Source of the DNA: Corella eumyota
Lineage: Eukaryota; Chordata; Ascidiacea; Phlebobranchia; Corellidae
Assembly: GCA_963082875.1 (NCBI GenBank)
Contig: OY720099.1
Span: 4,712,001 to 4,776,000 of the forward strand
Length of the DNA stretch: 64,000 nt
Direction: 5' to 3'
Made by a program: the position numbers and the translations under genes. Below the pieces are notes generated by a model. It had not been told where the DNA came from, made no database searches, and saw nothing but the letters and a program-made list of their open reading frames with translations. Below, piece after piece: positions 12,009 to 24,049 of this stretch. Position 1 is the first letter of the stretch, and each line of letters begins with the position of its first letter.

Positions 12009-15000
12009 ATGGCAGAATATCAACCTTACCCAAACTCGACGACAGCTGAAACAATTGGATTTCCAGCCCCAGTTCTTCCCCTACAGGATAACCCAATGCA
12101 AATCGATCACCCGTTAATTGATTCAGCATCTAGTGGTGAAGTTGTCGTCCAAGATTCGGGGATTATCGAGGACCTTCCCGTTGCTCTTGTGTCCGAGGAG
12201 GATCAGAAAACTTTATGTGCTGTGCTCCAGTTTTTAAAGAAAAATAATCTTGGAAAGACGGCGCAGGCGTTGGAAAAAGAAACTGAAAATGCTGGAGGTA
12301 ATATAAAAAAATCTAAATGTTTATAAAATTTTAAAAACTCGTACTAAAATTCAGTCATTTTTTGAAAGGATCTTTGTTTTTATTTTTTAGTTTTTGACAA
12401 TTTTTTTTAGGGATTTTTTGTTTCTTGCCTACCTTGGCTTGATGTAAAGTAATCAGTTTAATTTCTTAATTCTGTTTACACGGAGTATATGAGGTCAATC
12501 AAATTAAAGGCTATTATATGCCAATCAAAATAAGACCTCAAAATATTAAACATCATTTTCGGACTGTAAAAATGTTTTTTTTGCTAGTTTTAATTAGACT
12601 TGTTGTTTTTGTTAGTTGGTCATTTAATAAAGGATGCAACAAACAGTCAAAATATGAGTGTGGTTGAGGTGTCCTCACTACTCTCTGCCTACTCCAATGA
12701 AGCAGACCCTTCCAGCTATTATGATAATTACAGGTGTGAACTTTTATTTTGAACATTTTTTTACAATATTTTATAAGTGGTGAACACTTGGCATTACTGC
12801 ACTTGGTTTACATGGTGTGCTCTTGAGTAAAGTGCCATAAATTTTACAACATTATGCTTGCCAAAGAAAACTTAAGACTAAGTTTTGATGTGGTAACAAA
12901 CATTACCCTATGATTATTATTTGTGAAGTAAGCCTTCCCACATCAGGAAATCTGAAATTCAAAAATAAATATTGTAAGTCTAAAATTTTAAACCTTAAAA
13001 GTAATTCTAAAATTTTACAATTTTTTCTACAAAGGTTACTTCAGCAGTTTATTTCGAAAAGTTTGGACGCAAATAAATGTGAAATGGCACAGTTTTTATA
13101 CCCTGTATTTATTCACATGTACCTTGAATTGGTGTATAATGAACACGAAGAAAAAGCGAAGTTATTCTACAAAAGATATAGGTAACAAAATATGAAAATC
13201 ATTTTGTATAAATGAATATTTTTTTTAAAGAAATATTTTCTTAATATTTTTTTTATATTTAATTTAGTTTTTAAAGAAATTTTTTTTTCATTTTTTAGAC
13301 TTGAACTAGAGGATTTTCATGAAAATGACCTAATCCAGTTATTGGCAGTTGGCACAAAAAGTCACATGGAGGGAAATAACTTTATTTATAGTTTACGATC
13401 TAATAAATATGTGGTCAGAATATCGAAAGAATCACATACGATGTTCAAGAAATTCATGCAGGTGCTTATTTAAACTTTAACCTTAAATTTGCTTTGTCCA
13501 AATCAAGTAAAAAATTATATTTTAAAAAAGAATTTTTCTAACTTTTCGTTTATTAATTTAAAAATATGAAAATGTGCTTCAATTTTGTATCTACCAATGT
13601 TTAAACTCTTATTGTAACGCTATTCCCATTTTTTCTTTAGGACAAAAATATTCCGATTATTCAGAACATAGTGCAAGAACATATCACGATAGATGAGTTT
13701 GAGGGACTTCCCCGAAACAAGAACCAAATACTGGCAAGTGCTGGGGGGTTGTGTGGGGAGCCGACGAAAGATGAAAACAAAGTCCGGGTAAAAAAAAACG
13801 AGGCCATTGCCTTAACAAAAAAAATTTAAAAAAAAAGGAAAAATTTTATTAGCATTTTTTTCAATATTTTTGTGTTTTAAAATTGGTTTTAGGTTTATTA
13901 TGGATTACTAAAGGAACCAGATATTGACATTCCTCTTGAAGATGATGACGATCTTCCGGATCAGGAGACCGAGGGTGGACCCAAATCAAGAAAGAGAAAG
14001 AAGAAGGAGTTTTTGTCGAAGAAAAACAAAGCTGACCCAAACGCACCATCATTAACAAGAATCCCTCTTCCTGAATTAAAGGTTACATTCTTTTGAAAAA
14101 TTTTTTAATTTTTAAAAATTTTTTAAATTTTTGTTAAAATTAATAAAATTTAAAAAAAAATTGATTTAAATTCTATGTTTTATGATCATAAAAAATTGAA
14201 GTTAAAAATGCAGATGAATGCATATTTTGACTAGATTATAAAAAGAAGTATGTAAATAAAAACTTGAATAGTCTGTACTTTAGGATGCTGATAAGCTTGA
14301 AAAAATCTTAGCAGCAAAAGAGGGTTTAAGAAAGATAAGGTTAGGAGGAGTTGACCATGTTGCACCTTCCGTTTGTATGTATACTTTTACCAACGCTTTT
14401 GGAAATGTTACTGCCATTGATATATGTGATGACTCTTCCTTACTAGCCGCTGGTGAGTTTTTTAGAATGTTAAAAAATATTTTTTGAAGATAAATTTAAT
14501 AAAATTAAAGAATTTTTTAAACGTTTGATTTTATTGATTTTTTGTAATTTGGTTGTGTAAACTAATTGGCTATAGTATTACTATACTACATTTAAGAAAT
14601 TATTGAAATCAATAGGCAAAGAAAAGAGAATAACATTAAAAAAGTGAATAAAATTATATTTGAAACCAGGTTTCCAAGATTCTCACATTCGAATCTGGAG
14701 CCTAACGCCACAGAGTTTACGCTCAGTAAAATCTGCTGCTGAGTTGAACCTTCTAGATAAAGAGGGGGAGGATATTTTCCATCGGATGATGGACGATTGT
14801 ACTGGAGTAGAATCAAGGTAGAATTTTAACTTAACTTACTTGTAGTTAATCATTTTTTTATTTTTTTCTCAATTTCTACTGACTTGCTTGTGTGTGTTTA
14901 TTACTTTGTTTTCTTGCTATAAATATCACCATAAACTTAGAAATTATTTTAAGAGGTGTAAGAGGCCTTGGTAGGGGGTTGATGCTGTTTACTACCTTAA

Positions 15001-16901
15001 CCCAATTTTTTAACATTTATGCATATTAATATATTGAATTTTTGATTTGATTTTAGAACATTATTTGGCCACAGTGGTACTGTACATTCTGTAAGTATTA
15101 GTCCATGTCGAACCCTGCTTATTTCCTCCTCAGAAGATGGCACAGTAAGGTAATTTTTTTGCATTTTTTTGCTAGAAAATGCTGATTTTCTGATATAAAT
15201 TTAACAAAACTGTTTCGCAAACTTTAAAAATTTGGTTTTCGGCAGCTGGTGTAGTGGTAAAAACCTTTGGCTTCATTGAGGTCCTGGGTTCAATTCACAC
15301 TGGTCTTACGCTGGAGTGTCCTTTGGTAAGGTGCCATGAATGGTATAAACTTCTGCTAAGCCAATACTAAATCAGCCGTTAAATTATCAGACAATTATAA
15401 TTTATAACACCCGAACTGCTAATGGCAACTGAAGGCTGGGTCGAGGTAGCTGATGTCACTTTAGTTTTTTTTTTTTTTTGTTAAATTGAAAAAATAATTT
15501 TAAATCTCTGTATCAAGGTTATGGAGTCTTCTGACATGGACAAATTTAATGGTATACAAAGGTCATATGTGGGCAGTTTGGGACGCCAAATTTGGCCCTT
15601 GTGGTCATTATTTTGTGTCCAGCGGTCAAGACAGAGTAGCAAGGTTGTGGGTGACTGACCACCACCAACCTATAAGGTTGTTTGCAGGTAAGATTTCATA
15701 AAAATGGCTTTTTACTATAGGTTAAAAGGGTTTATTGTTTGACATTATGCATGATGATATAGGTTAAATGGAAAAAATGTTTTCTTATGATTTGTTTTAA
15801 ATAAATTAAAAAATTGTTTAGGACACCTATCAGATGTGGATTGTGTTGTTTTCCATCATAACTCTAACTATATAGCTACTGGTTCAAGTGACAGAAGTGT
15901 TAGAGTATGGGATATACTTAATGGAAATTGTGTGAGGGTTTTTACTGGGCATAAGGTAATGTAGAAGTTTTTGTTGTAGAAAATATCTATAGTTTATTAA
16001 TTTTTTTTGTAAATACCTGTAAATGACATTGTTAACACATTCATTAAATTTTGTTTTAACAAGTATGTAATATTTATTTACTTTAATTATATACATTAAA
16101 TTTATTCAAAATTCAGCCTTCTTAAAAATTAGTAACATATTTTTAACACATACAACCTAATAGAAACCGATTATGTGTTTGGCCTGGTCACCATGTGGAC
16201 GATACCTGGCTTCTGGTGGAGTGGACTCCCAAGTTTTGATATGGGATATATCAAGTAAAGTTATGGTTGGTAGGTTTAAAGCTCATACTGGTACGGTGCA
16301 TACTCTCGCTTTCAGTAAGGACGGCGAAATCTTGGCTTCAGGTATTTTTTGTATACTTTTGTTCTCGATGTAAGGAGGCTGTTTTCTTGGCCGGAGTATA
16401 CAATCATTTTTTATACACTGACCTGGTCTCAAGTTTTCTTAGACAGTTTTCGATATTATTTAAGCCTAGTTTCTGACTTAGTAGGATTACACATCATTCT
16501 ATTGCCTTAATCATGGGTGCTTTGACAGGAAAGCAGTGGTAATCGAACCTATGGCCCCATGGTGTTGGAATGTTGGGCAAAATGTTTTAACCCTCTTTAC
16601 GCATTGTTGGATTTTTTTGAATTTGGGGTTTGTTAGATTTACAGTTTTGGTAATATAGGTTTTTAAATTTATTAAAAAAAATTTTGCAGGAGGTCTTGAT
16701 AACACTGTAAAAGTTTGGGACTTCCAGCAAGCAATCTGGGACATAGACACCGATGATGTAAGTTTGCATAGAGGCCATGCCACATTGTCAGAACGTAATT
16801 ATCTTTTGTGCGATTTTCCTACCAAATCGACGCCCATTTTGCATTTGCATTTTACAAGAAGAAATTTACTGTTAGCAGTAGGAGCCTTTGCCAACCCTTG
16901 A
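12009..16901 (+). CDS. TAF5: Transcription initiation factor TFIID subunit 5
   Basis: Thirteen exons: 12009-12297, 12616-12733, 13035-13181, 13299-13461, 13641-13787, 13893-14081, 14284-14452, 14670-14817, 15057-15149, 15518-15687, 15822-15955, 16164-16341, 16690-16901; 718 residues. A LisH motif (residues ~70-95, LCAVLQFLKKNNLGKTAQAL) is followed by the TAF5 N-terminal domain (FISKSLDANKCEMAQFLYPV, FIHMYLELV), a charged linker with basic KSRKRKKKE, and a C-terminal WD40 propeller (GHSGTVHSVSISP, GHMWAVWDAKFGP, GHLSDVDCVVFHH, KPIMCLAWSPCGRYLASGG, HTGTVHTLAFSKD, GLDNTVKVWD). It is a scaffold subunit of TFIID. A splice acceptor (AG at 11969-11970) precedes the first ATG. Intron 9 holds a SINE. 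Confidence 0.95.
15240..15485 (+). mobile_element. tRNA-derived SINE copy, TAF5 intron
   Basis: Begins GGCAGCTGGTGTAGTGGT (A-box-like), then GGGTTCAATTC (B-box-like), then family motifs GCTAAGCCAATACTAAATCA, CAATTATAATTTATAACACC and GGCTGGGTCGAGGTAGCTGA, ending in a T-rich run. Nearly full length. Confidence 0.8.
16520..16600 (-). mobile_element. Possible SINE head fragment, TAF5 intron
   Basis: On the minus strand GGTTAAAACATTTTGCCCAA is followed by GGTTCGATTACCACTGC, a B-box-like sequence. Only the tRNA-like head is recognisable. Confidence 0.4.
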
Positions 16902-17374
16902 TTCTAACTTTGTAAAAATATGTTTAAAAAAGAAAGCTGCTTTGTGGGAAAAAAGGGCACTGATGGATGAGAGAGTTAAAACAACTGCACAAAAATAACT
17001 TTGTCTGATTATATTTGTTCCAAAAATGTGCACTTTGTACGAAGAAGACCTCTTTCAAATTCTAAGTATTTTATTTTTAAGAAATGCATAAAATAAAACC
17101 AGTAAAAATGGTAAATGGCTTTACTTGCAACAATAAAAAAATGCATATCAAAATTATAATTTCAAAAAAATAAAATAAATTCAGTAAAGTTTATGTTTAA
17201 TTTAAAAAGAAAAAAAAAACTTATTTAAAAAAAATTAAAAGTTGTGATTAAAAATTACCAAAAACATATAAGTTTCTTTAAAATATATCCTTAAGGACTG
17301 TTGCTGCAATAAAGAACAGTTGGTCAGCTTCCCAAAAAAAGCGGTTAGATAGAATTACTGATTTTAAGTGAAGC

Positions 17375-17857
17375 CTAAATATCCACAATAACAAATATTT
17401 CAGGTTTGTCCTTATTATCATGAACTTGCATTGCACTGTAGGTAATCGCTTTAATTTCAGTACCTTGGCCCCCATGTCGTTCCTTATTAAAATCTTCCCC
17501 ATACCCTAATGCTTTGATCCTCCAATTTTCTTTATCAAATTCAACAATTTTAATTTCGCGGGCCATAAAAAAATCGTCGACACATGATAAAAATAAAAAC
17601 TCATCTAGAAAATGGAATAAAAGTGAAAGATGGTCGGTGCCTTCTGCTTGAATTTCGACAGTTTTTTTCGGTATAACTCCGTTAATGTCTGTCATGTAAT
17701 TAAACATTCCCATAGCACTCTGTTCATAAGCTTCCTCTATTGAATCACCCCAAGAATGGATTTGTATGTCAGCTGTGTGGTCAAGATATTCAAATTTCTT
17801 TTCAACTGGAATATACTCGGATTCTGAATTGTTTTTTTCTGTTTCTGATTTCTCCAT
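17375..17857 (-). CDS. ZBTB8OS: Archease, tRNA-splicing ligase cofactor
   Basis: A single 160-codon frame. After a short acidic leader it carries the full archease domain: FEYLDHTADIQIHSWG, EEAYEQSAMGMFNYM, HLSLLFHFLDEFLFL, GYGEDFNKERHGGQGTEIKA and a C-terminal FVIVDI. The conserved Asp/His of YLDHTADI, and the Asp-rich end used in metal binding by this family, are present. Archease promotes guanylation and turnover of the RtcB (HSPC117) tRNA ligase complex. It faces TAF5 convergently, with about 470 bases between stops. Length matches animal archeases (~165). Confidence 0.93.
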   Translation of the reverse strand: MEKSETEKNNSESEYIPVEKKFEYLDHTADIQIHSWGDSIEEAYEQSAMGMFNYMTDINGVIPKKTVEIQAEGTDHLSLLFHFLDEFLFLSCVDDFFMAREIKIVEFDKENWRIKALGYGEDFNKERHGGQGTEIKAITYSAMQVHDNKDKPEIFVIVDI

Positions 17858-18355
17858 TTTAAAAAATCAAATTAATTTTTTAGGTTTTAAATATTAGGTA
17901 AAGTAGTTGTTCCTGGCGTCGCAAAAAGCGAAAGCGTTTACTTCTACAAATGTTAGTAATTAAACGTAAACCAGCAAATAAATTTGGCTAATAAAGGCAA
18001 GGGTTTCTATTTAAATTATTCCAGAGCCCTTTTTAATGACAACCTTTTTATGGCAAACAATAGGTTGTTTAACCGATTAAAAAATCTTATTAAAGCTTAT
18101 GAAACAACAGGAATATTTAGCTTAAAACACAATTTTATTTTTGTTTACAATTTCAATAAATTTCGTAATATCATAACAACGCGTCATAAAACCCACTCAT
18201 GCTGAACATGACTCCGAACATTAGGTTATCCTCATAAATATTTTTAGTCTCCAAAAACTTTTTCTAAGATGCATGCAAGTTTTAAATTAAACTAGCCATC
18301 AGCTTATTATATATTTAAATGTAACAAAAATGTCCCATACAAAAGAAGTTTTAAT

Positions 18356-21306
18356 TTAAACTTGAAGTTGTAACGTTGGTGCGCATTCAAATACTCCAAA
18401 CAGTGCACTGGAAATCGAAATGTAATTGTTAATCAAAATAACGTGTCGAAGTTTTAAAGCTGAATTCCTAACAAAAATTGAAAATGTTTTGAATTTGCTA
18501 CAGTTTTATATTCTTTATGAATTGTTAACGTTTAAATTAAAACAAAATAAAGGTTGTAAGTTATATTTTTTGTATAAACCTTGTTACATTTTTGCAAAAA
18601 TAGTAATCTATAACCTTATTTTAAGTTTCTTACCTTGTCATATAACCTGGGCAGAATACTTCGTATTGTATATATCGTATTCTGTTGGAACTAAGATCTA
18701 AAATTTCTAAGTTTCTGGGCAGGTCTTGGGGAACGTATATAATTTGATTGAATGCCAAATCCAAATACTAAAAGTAAAAAGGCAGCATTTTAAAGAGTTG
18801 ATATTTTAACAACTTAGTAAATAAGCATGTTAAATTTAATAAAAATATAAATTAATAACCTGTAACTTATCTAAGTATGCAAATGAGCCAGGCACAATCA
18901 GGTTTATTAAGTTAAACGAAAGTCGAATGTGTGTGATATCCGGTATACTGGCAAAGGTTCTTACATTTATTTCCTGCAAAAAGTATTCATTTAAAAATGT
19001 TTAAGCTACTTAGCCAATTCTCCACTTGATTGTTTAATACTTAAAATTACTGAACGATGAAATCGAAATAAAACATACCTACAAGTTATACCAAAATTTA
19101 ACTTAAAGCTATTAGATAGTAACTATAAACTTTTAAAAATGTTATTTAAATTTTAATTATTTTATTTAGAACCTCGATTTTATTTTCCTCCAAGATCAGC
19201 TGTTGTAATGACGTAGGCAGACCACGTGGTACAATGCGTAAGCGATTCGTGGATAAATCCAGTACTCGTAAATTAGTCTAAAAAAATATATAGTTTATTT
19301 TTTAATCTGTGGTTAGAGTTGGTATTTTTCGACCAAAATTTGTGTCGTTTACCATATTTTGCCATATGTCTACCCCCATCGAAATATCGGTCAGCTGATT
19401 GGCTCTCAAAGTCACGTGACGTATAAGAGAGCCGTTCGAGAAAATTTCGGCGGAAAAATTTTTAATCAAATTTTCTTCGATTCGTAAATCTTCCAGGTTG
19501 CGGGGAAGCCCCTAAAAATTTTATATTTTAATGATACGATCAGACATAAAAATGATTTGGATGTTTTTTCTTACGATCGGGATAGTTGTCAGAAAATTTT
19601 TACTCAAGTCTAGATTGATGAGCAAAGTCAGTTGAGCAAACACGCCAGGTTCAATTCCAAAGTCGCGTAAGTCGTTATCATATAGATTTAACGTTTTTAA
19701 ATTGATTAGATGTTGTAATGCTAAATGACTGATCTCTAAAACATACAAATGTTTTTTATAATTATTATTTAATATTTTTTTTAATCTTTAGTAGAAATCT
19801 ACAAAAATACCGAATCAGCGTCGTAAAATAACTCTTAATTTTACTTAAACAAAATTCCTTTAATCAAACCCTAGCCTAATATAAAATAAAAATTACTATT
19901 AATGTTAGGGTTAAATTTCGTTTAATTTTTTAAAAAACAGCCGTGTTTTTTTGCCGTAGGTTATATGCATTACATTTATACTATGAAAATAAAACACTTC
20001 TTTGTTTAAATACCGGCAGCTTAGTGTAGTGGTTAGAACACTTTCTACACTACATAAGTTCCTGGGTTCGATCTCCAGTGAACTCATGCTGTAGCGCATT
20101 TAAGTAAGGCGCTTTGAAGGTACGAACTCTCGCTGAGCCAACACCTAATCAGCAGCTAAATTATCGGGCAATTGTAATTTATAATATCCCGAACTGCCAC
20201 GAGCATCTCGAGACTGGGTCGTGGTAACTGTTGTTACCCCATGTTTAGGTCGCTCATTCGACCTTTCCACATCGAAGATTAAAATAAAAAAAAAATTAAC
20301 CCAATTCTTGCATACCTCTTATTTGATTTCCATTCAGGGACAATTCAACTAAAGATTCTGGTAAATTTCTGGGCACCTTAATCAACTTATTGTCACTTAA
20401 ATCAAGCTGTTTTAACAAACTTAATCCTTTGAAACTGAACAAATTAATTCCGCTTGAGGTTATATTATTTTTGTTTAAGTAAATCTTTCTTAAGCGGGAA
20501 AAGTTGAAAAGTAAATTTGGGGGAATTTTCTAAAAAACAATTTTTATGTTAAACATTAATAATATTTAATAATTATTTTTTTTCTGCTTTAGCTTACTGC
20601 CTTTACCTTGATGTTGTTGTTTTCAAGATGCAGTAATTCAATATCTCTTGGAAATACAACAGGGATATGATTCAGCCGCTGGTTGGCGCAGTATGCTGCG
20701 TTCGGGTAACATTGACATTTTCTTGTACAAAAAGTATTCCTAAAGAGACATTGTTTAGGTAATATAATTTTATATGAGATACTAAAACGTATAAATTAAA
20801 AAAAGAAACTATATTCGATATACTAATACAGCAACTGTTGGATTATATATTTATAGGTTTTAACGTTAAACTACACTTATTTTAGTGCGATACATTACAC
20901 CACCAGCAATAAGTTTATTCTAGTTTTACAAAAATAATAATAAAAAAACTAAAATCATATTAAAATTTTTACCTGTTTGCAGATTCATGGCGTCGCCTTT
21001 CGTAGGGAAAACTTTGCAGTCCAGTAATCGGGTCACGTGATCGGTCTAACAGAAAACAGATTATTAACTACTACATTTTTGGAAAGTTTAAACGAAATAT
21101 GTATTAAACCAAGTTTATCACAAGAGAAAAACAAGTTTAACTGGGCAAGTCCAATGCAGGTATTAAAAAGGGTTTAAATGAATCCAAAAAAGTGAACTCA
21201 AGTAGCCTCCGTAATATTTACCTTGTAGTTGACGCGATTTCGTGCGTGCACTCTTCGTCGCACTCAGACCAAACAAAACCAAACAAAACACAAGTTTTCC
21301 ATTCAT
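18356..21306 (-). CDS. Small leucine-rich proteoglycan, decorin/biglycan-like cysteine pattern
   Basis: Ten exons on the minus strand: 21222-21306, 20973-21045, 20607-20739, 20316-20529, 19575-19735, 19353-19511, 19173-19277, 18860-18973, 18634-18767, 18356-18467; phases match throughout, 429 residues. Exon 1 is a signal peptide (MNGKLVFCLVLFGLSA). Exon 3 has an N-terminal cap C-x3-C-x-C-x6-C (CTRKCQCYPNAAYC), the spacing of class I SLRPs. About ten leucine-rich repeats follow (LKTLNLYDNDL, LRVLDLSTNRL, LEILDLSSNRI and others). The C-terminal cap has FCPGY in exon 9 and a second Cys in the last exon (VILINNYISIS, then FECAP), mirroring FCPPG...FRC of decorin. No Ser-Gly rich attachment region was noticed. 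Likely secreted matrix protein. The last exon was placed by homology reasoning and is the least certain. Confidence 0.8.
20013..20290 (+). mobile_element. tRNA-derived SINE, near full length, SLRP intron
   Basis: The best preserved forward copy: GGCAGCTTAGTGTAGTGGTT, CCTGGGTTCGATCTCCAGTG, ATGCTGTAGCGC, GCTGAGCCAACACCTAATCA, TATCCCGAACTGCCA, GAGACTGGGTCGTGGTAACT, TTCGACCTTTCCACATCG, then an A-rich tail. The tRNA-like head with A and B boxes implies RNA polymerase III transcription at origin. Confidence 0.85.
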
Positions 21307-24049
21307 TTCTAACTACCTTAAAATTATTTTCTCAAAACTCTGCAAACACAAAACACACAAGCCTCTTAATCAAGCCCCTGCAGTGTTTGTGTTATTCAAA
21401 TTTAAATTTAATTCAAGTAAGGCTTTAACGAGGTCTAGGTTTTAAATTTATGTTGAGTTTAGGCAATATTACTGCTGCTACTAACATGTTAACCTAACAA
21501 AAAGCTATATTCCGGTAAAATTATAAGTTTGAGCAGAAAATAAATAACAGCTTAGGCTTGGGCAGTGAAGCGTAAATTGCAAGCCCTTTGTTTTTACAAT
21601 TACGCAGTCAAGCATGCTGTGACGTAGTAAGAAATTCCAGAAACACGTGGAATTTGAAATTCCAAAATTTGGTTTTTGCCTTGTCATTTCAAGAAAAAGT
21701 GTGGAATTTTGCAAGACTTCAATTAAGGAAAACAAATAAGCAACTAACTGCTCAGTTAAAAACATGTAGCATAAGCAAAACCCCCTAGCTTTTTAGTTCC
21801 CATTTGTTAGTTATGGTTCTGGTTAGGTTTGTTATATCTTATTCCAAGTGAAGAATTTTATATACCTGTACCTTTTAAATAAAAATTTAAACTGTCCAGA
21901 AATAGCAATTAATTTTTTGTGTTATTTATGGTTTTACTAGCTGCTAGAATGCAGGTTAAAGACATGCGTTTAAAAAGAAGCAAATCTACAAAACTTCACT
22001 GAATTGAATGTTTTGATTGAGATTGGTATGTTAATTGCAAGAGTTGTCTGAGTGGGTTTTTATAACAAGTCGCCGAAACTATTAATTTTGACAGTTAGAA
22101 GCGTTCACTTCAGTACAAAGTTAAATTTACCAGACGGCTTTTAAATTTAGATTCAGATGACCTGCGCGTGGTGTTAAAAAAACTAGTCTGACCACATTTT
22201 TGGTAGTTTTTTTAGGGTGATAAAATTTTAAATTTTGATTTAAGAAAAATTATTTAAAAAAAGTTTTGAAAAAAAATTAAACAGTTTAACTTTTTTTAAA
22301 CTGGCCATATTTATTTGTATTTATTAAAAAAAAGTGTTTGTTTTAAAAATATATTATTTAATGGAAAATTCAAACAACAGATTAAAGCCTTAAATGATCG
22401 AATGATATTATCTCTTAAATCTTAGTTTTTAAAGCCTTCAATCGCTTAAGTCCAATCACGTAAGGGAGATGTTAATAGATATAATTTGTGTATTTAGTTA
22501 TTAAAGATTTAAAAGATTGTAACAGAACGCGTGGGCTTTACGAGCTTTGGTAAAACCCTTGTCTTGTATTGAAAACCTAGCTAGTCCTTTACCGTATCAG
22601 TTTTATGACTAATAGGCTATGAATACATAAAACGTAATAACAGGTTAGATTAAATCAAGATAGTCAAGTTCTACGCCAGCAGTTCGCACGAATTTGCGAC
22701 TTGTTGTTGCGCGGAAATCGCCACTTGTGACGTCACAATAGAAATTCTATGACGTCACAATAGGTGAATTCAGGGGGTGTAATTAGTTTTCAAGTTCTGC
22801 ACGTGTCGGTTTTTACTTGAATTTCAACGTTTTTTGGCAACTACAGACTAAAACGACTTTAAATAATTGGATTTTTAGGCTTTGTAATTTGTGAAGGTTG
22901 ATTTAATTTGAATGGGTGAATTTGTGTGGGGTTGTGCGCCATAAACAAGTTGAAAAAATGTTTCGCAGGGTTTAAAAGGTAAATTTAAGGAAACTCGGTA
23001 TTTACTTGGCTACTAGCTCGGGTATTGTTTGTTTTTTTTATTTAGAAAAACTTTTTTTAGCCTAAAAAACGCGTAATTTTCAGTAAACATTTATTGGATT
23101 ATGTAATTTGTTTTTCACTTTTTTTTAGAAAGTGATTCAATATATATTGTGAAGTTAAGTAAACCATATGATAAGGTATTTTAGTACCATGTGGTTGGGT
23201 ATATAAGTTTTTTTTACGCAAAACGATATTATTAAAAAAATGGAATAGTACTATTTGTCCTTTTTTGCAAATTTGTTATTTGCATATTTCTGAAATTTTT
23301 TAAGTTTTTAATCTATGTTATTCTTGTATGTATCTGACCTTTGGTTTTCAGGTCAAAAGTTGTTTAAATTTTTCACGTAAACAATAACGTTTCTTGAAGG
23401 TAGCGGCCGGGTGGTCGTAGGTAAATAGTGCAAGTGTTAAAGTCAGCAAACCTTAAAATATACGACGTTGATTGATTAAAAAAATGATATCCATTTGTTT
23501 TTTCTAATAAAAAGGCAGGTGTACAAAACCTAGAAATTTTTTCTTTTATTTTTTAATTTTTTAGCCTTGTCGTTGTCGCTTTTCAGGTTAGCTATAATTA
23601 TGACAACTATTTATTCTTTATGACGTCATAACACATGACCGTGCAAAAGTTGAAGCATATAATATTTCCAGTTACCAGCCGTGTAACTATTTCAGTAATT
23701 CGCGACTGCTAGATGTTGTTGACTGTTTGTGACCTTTCAAAATTGCTAGTTATTTAACAAGTAACTAGAGTAGGCCTAGGTGTTTTTTTATAAAAAAAGT
23801 TACGTGCAAAAATGCAGGTTTTACTTGTTTTTATATGCTAGCTGTTTGTAAGAAATTTCACCGTTTTTGTAAGTTTTTTTAGCTTTTTAAAAAATTTTAA
23901 AGTGAGAAAAAATAATAGAAAGGAAAAAATTAAAACGAATGTAAAAATATTTAATGTTGGAATGTGTAGCCTACTATTAAACATATTTACCAACTTTAAT
24001 AATAATTAAACTTGTTTATTTTTAAGTTAGAAATTATTTTTTTGTAAAA
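21307..24049. other. Divergent intergenic region between SLRP and MAM genes
   Basis: A 2.7-kb spacer between two divergently transcribed secreted-protein genes. No exon could be supported. Three perfect TGACGTCA palindromes are present (22728-22735, 22750-22757, 23621-23628). Open frames at 21192-21445 and 21505-21788 show no family features. Confidence 0.5.
22728..22763. promoter_or_regulatory. Duplicated CRE-type palindrome
   Basis: TGACGTCACAATAG occurs twice as a direct repeat, the palindromes starting 22 bases apart (about two helical turns). A third TGACGTCA is at 23621-23628. TGACGTCA is the canonical CREB/ATF bZIP site. Regulatory use is inferred; the same palindrome abounds in the 51-59 kb repeat. 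Confidence 0.35.

Noticed and set aside
21192-21445. Plus-strand frames over the SLRP first exon
   Set aside because: They overlap the minus-strand signal-peptide exon and show no protein features.
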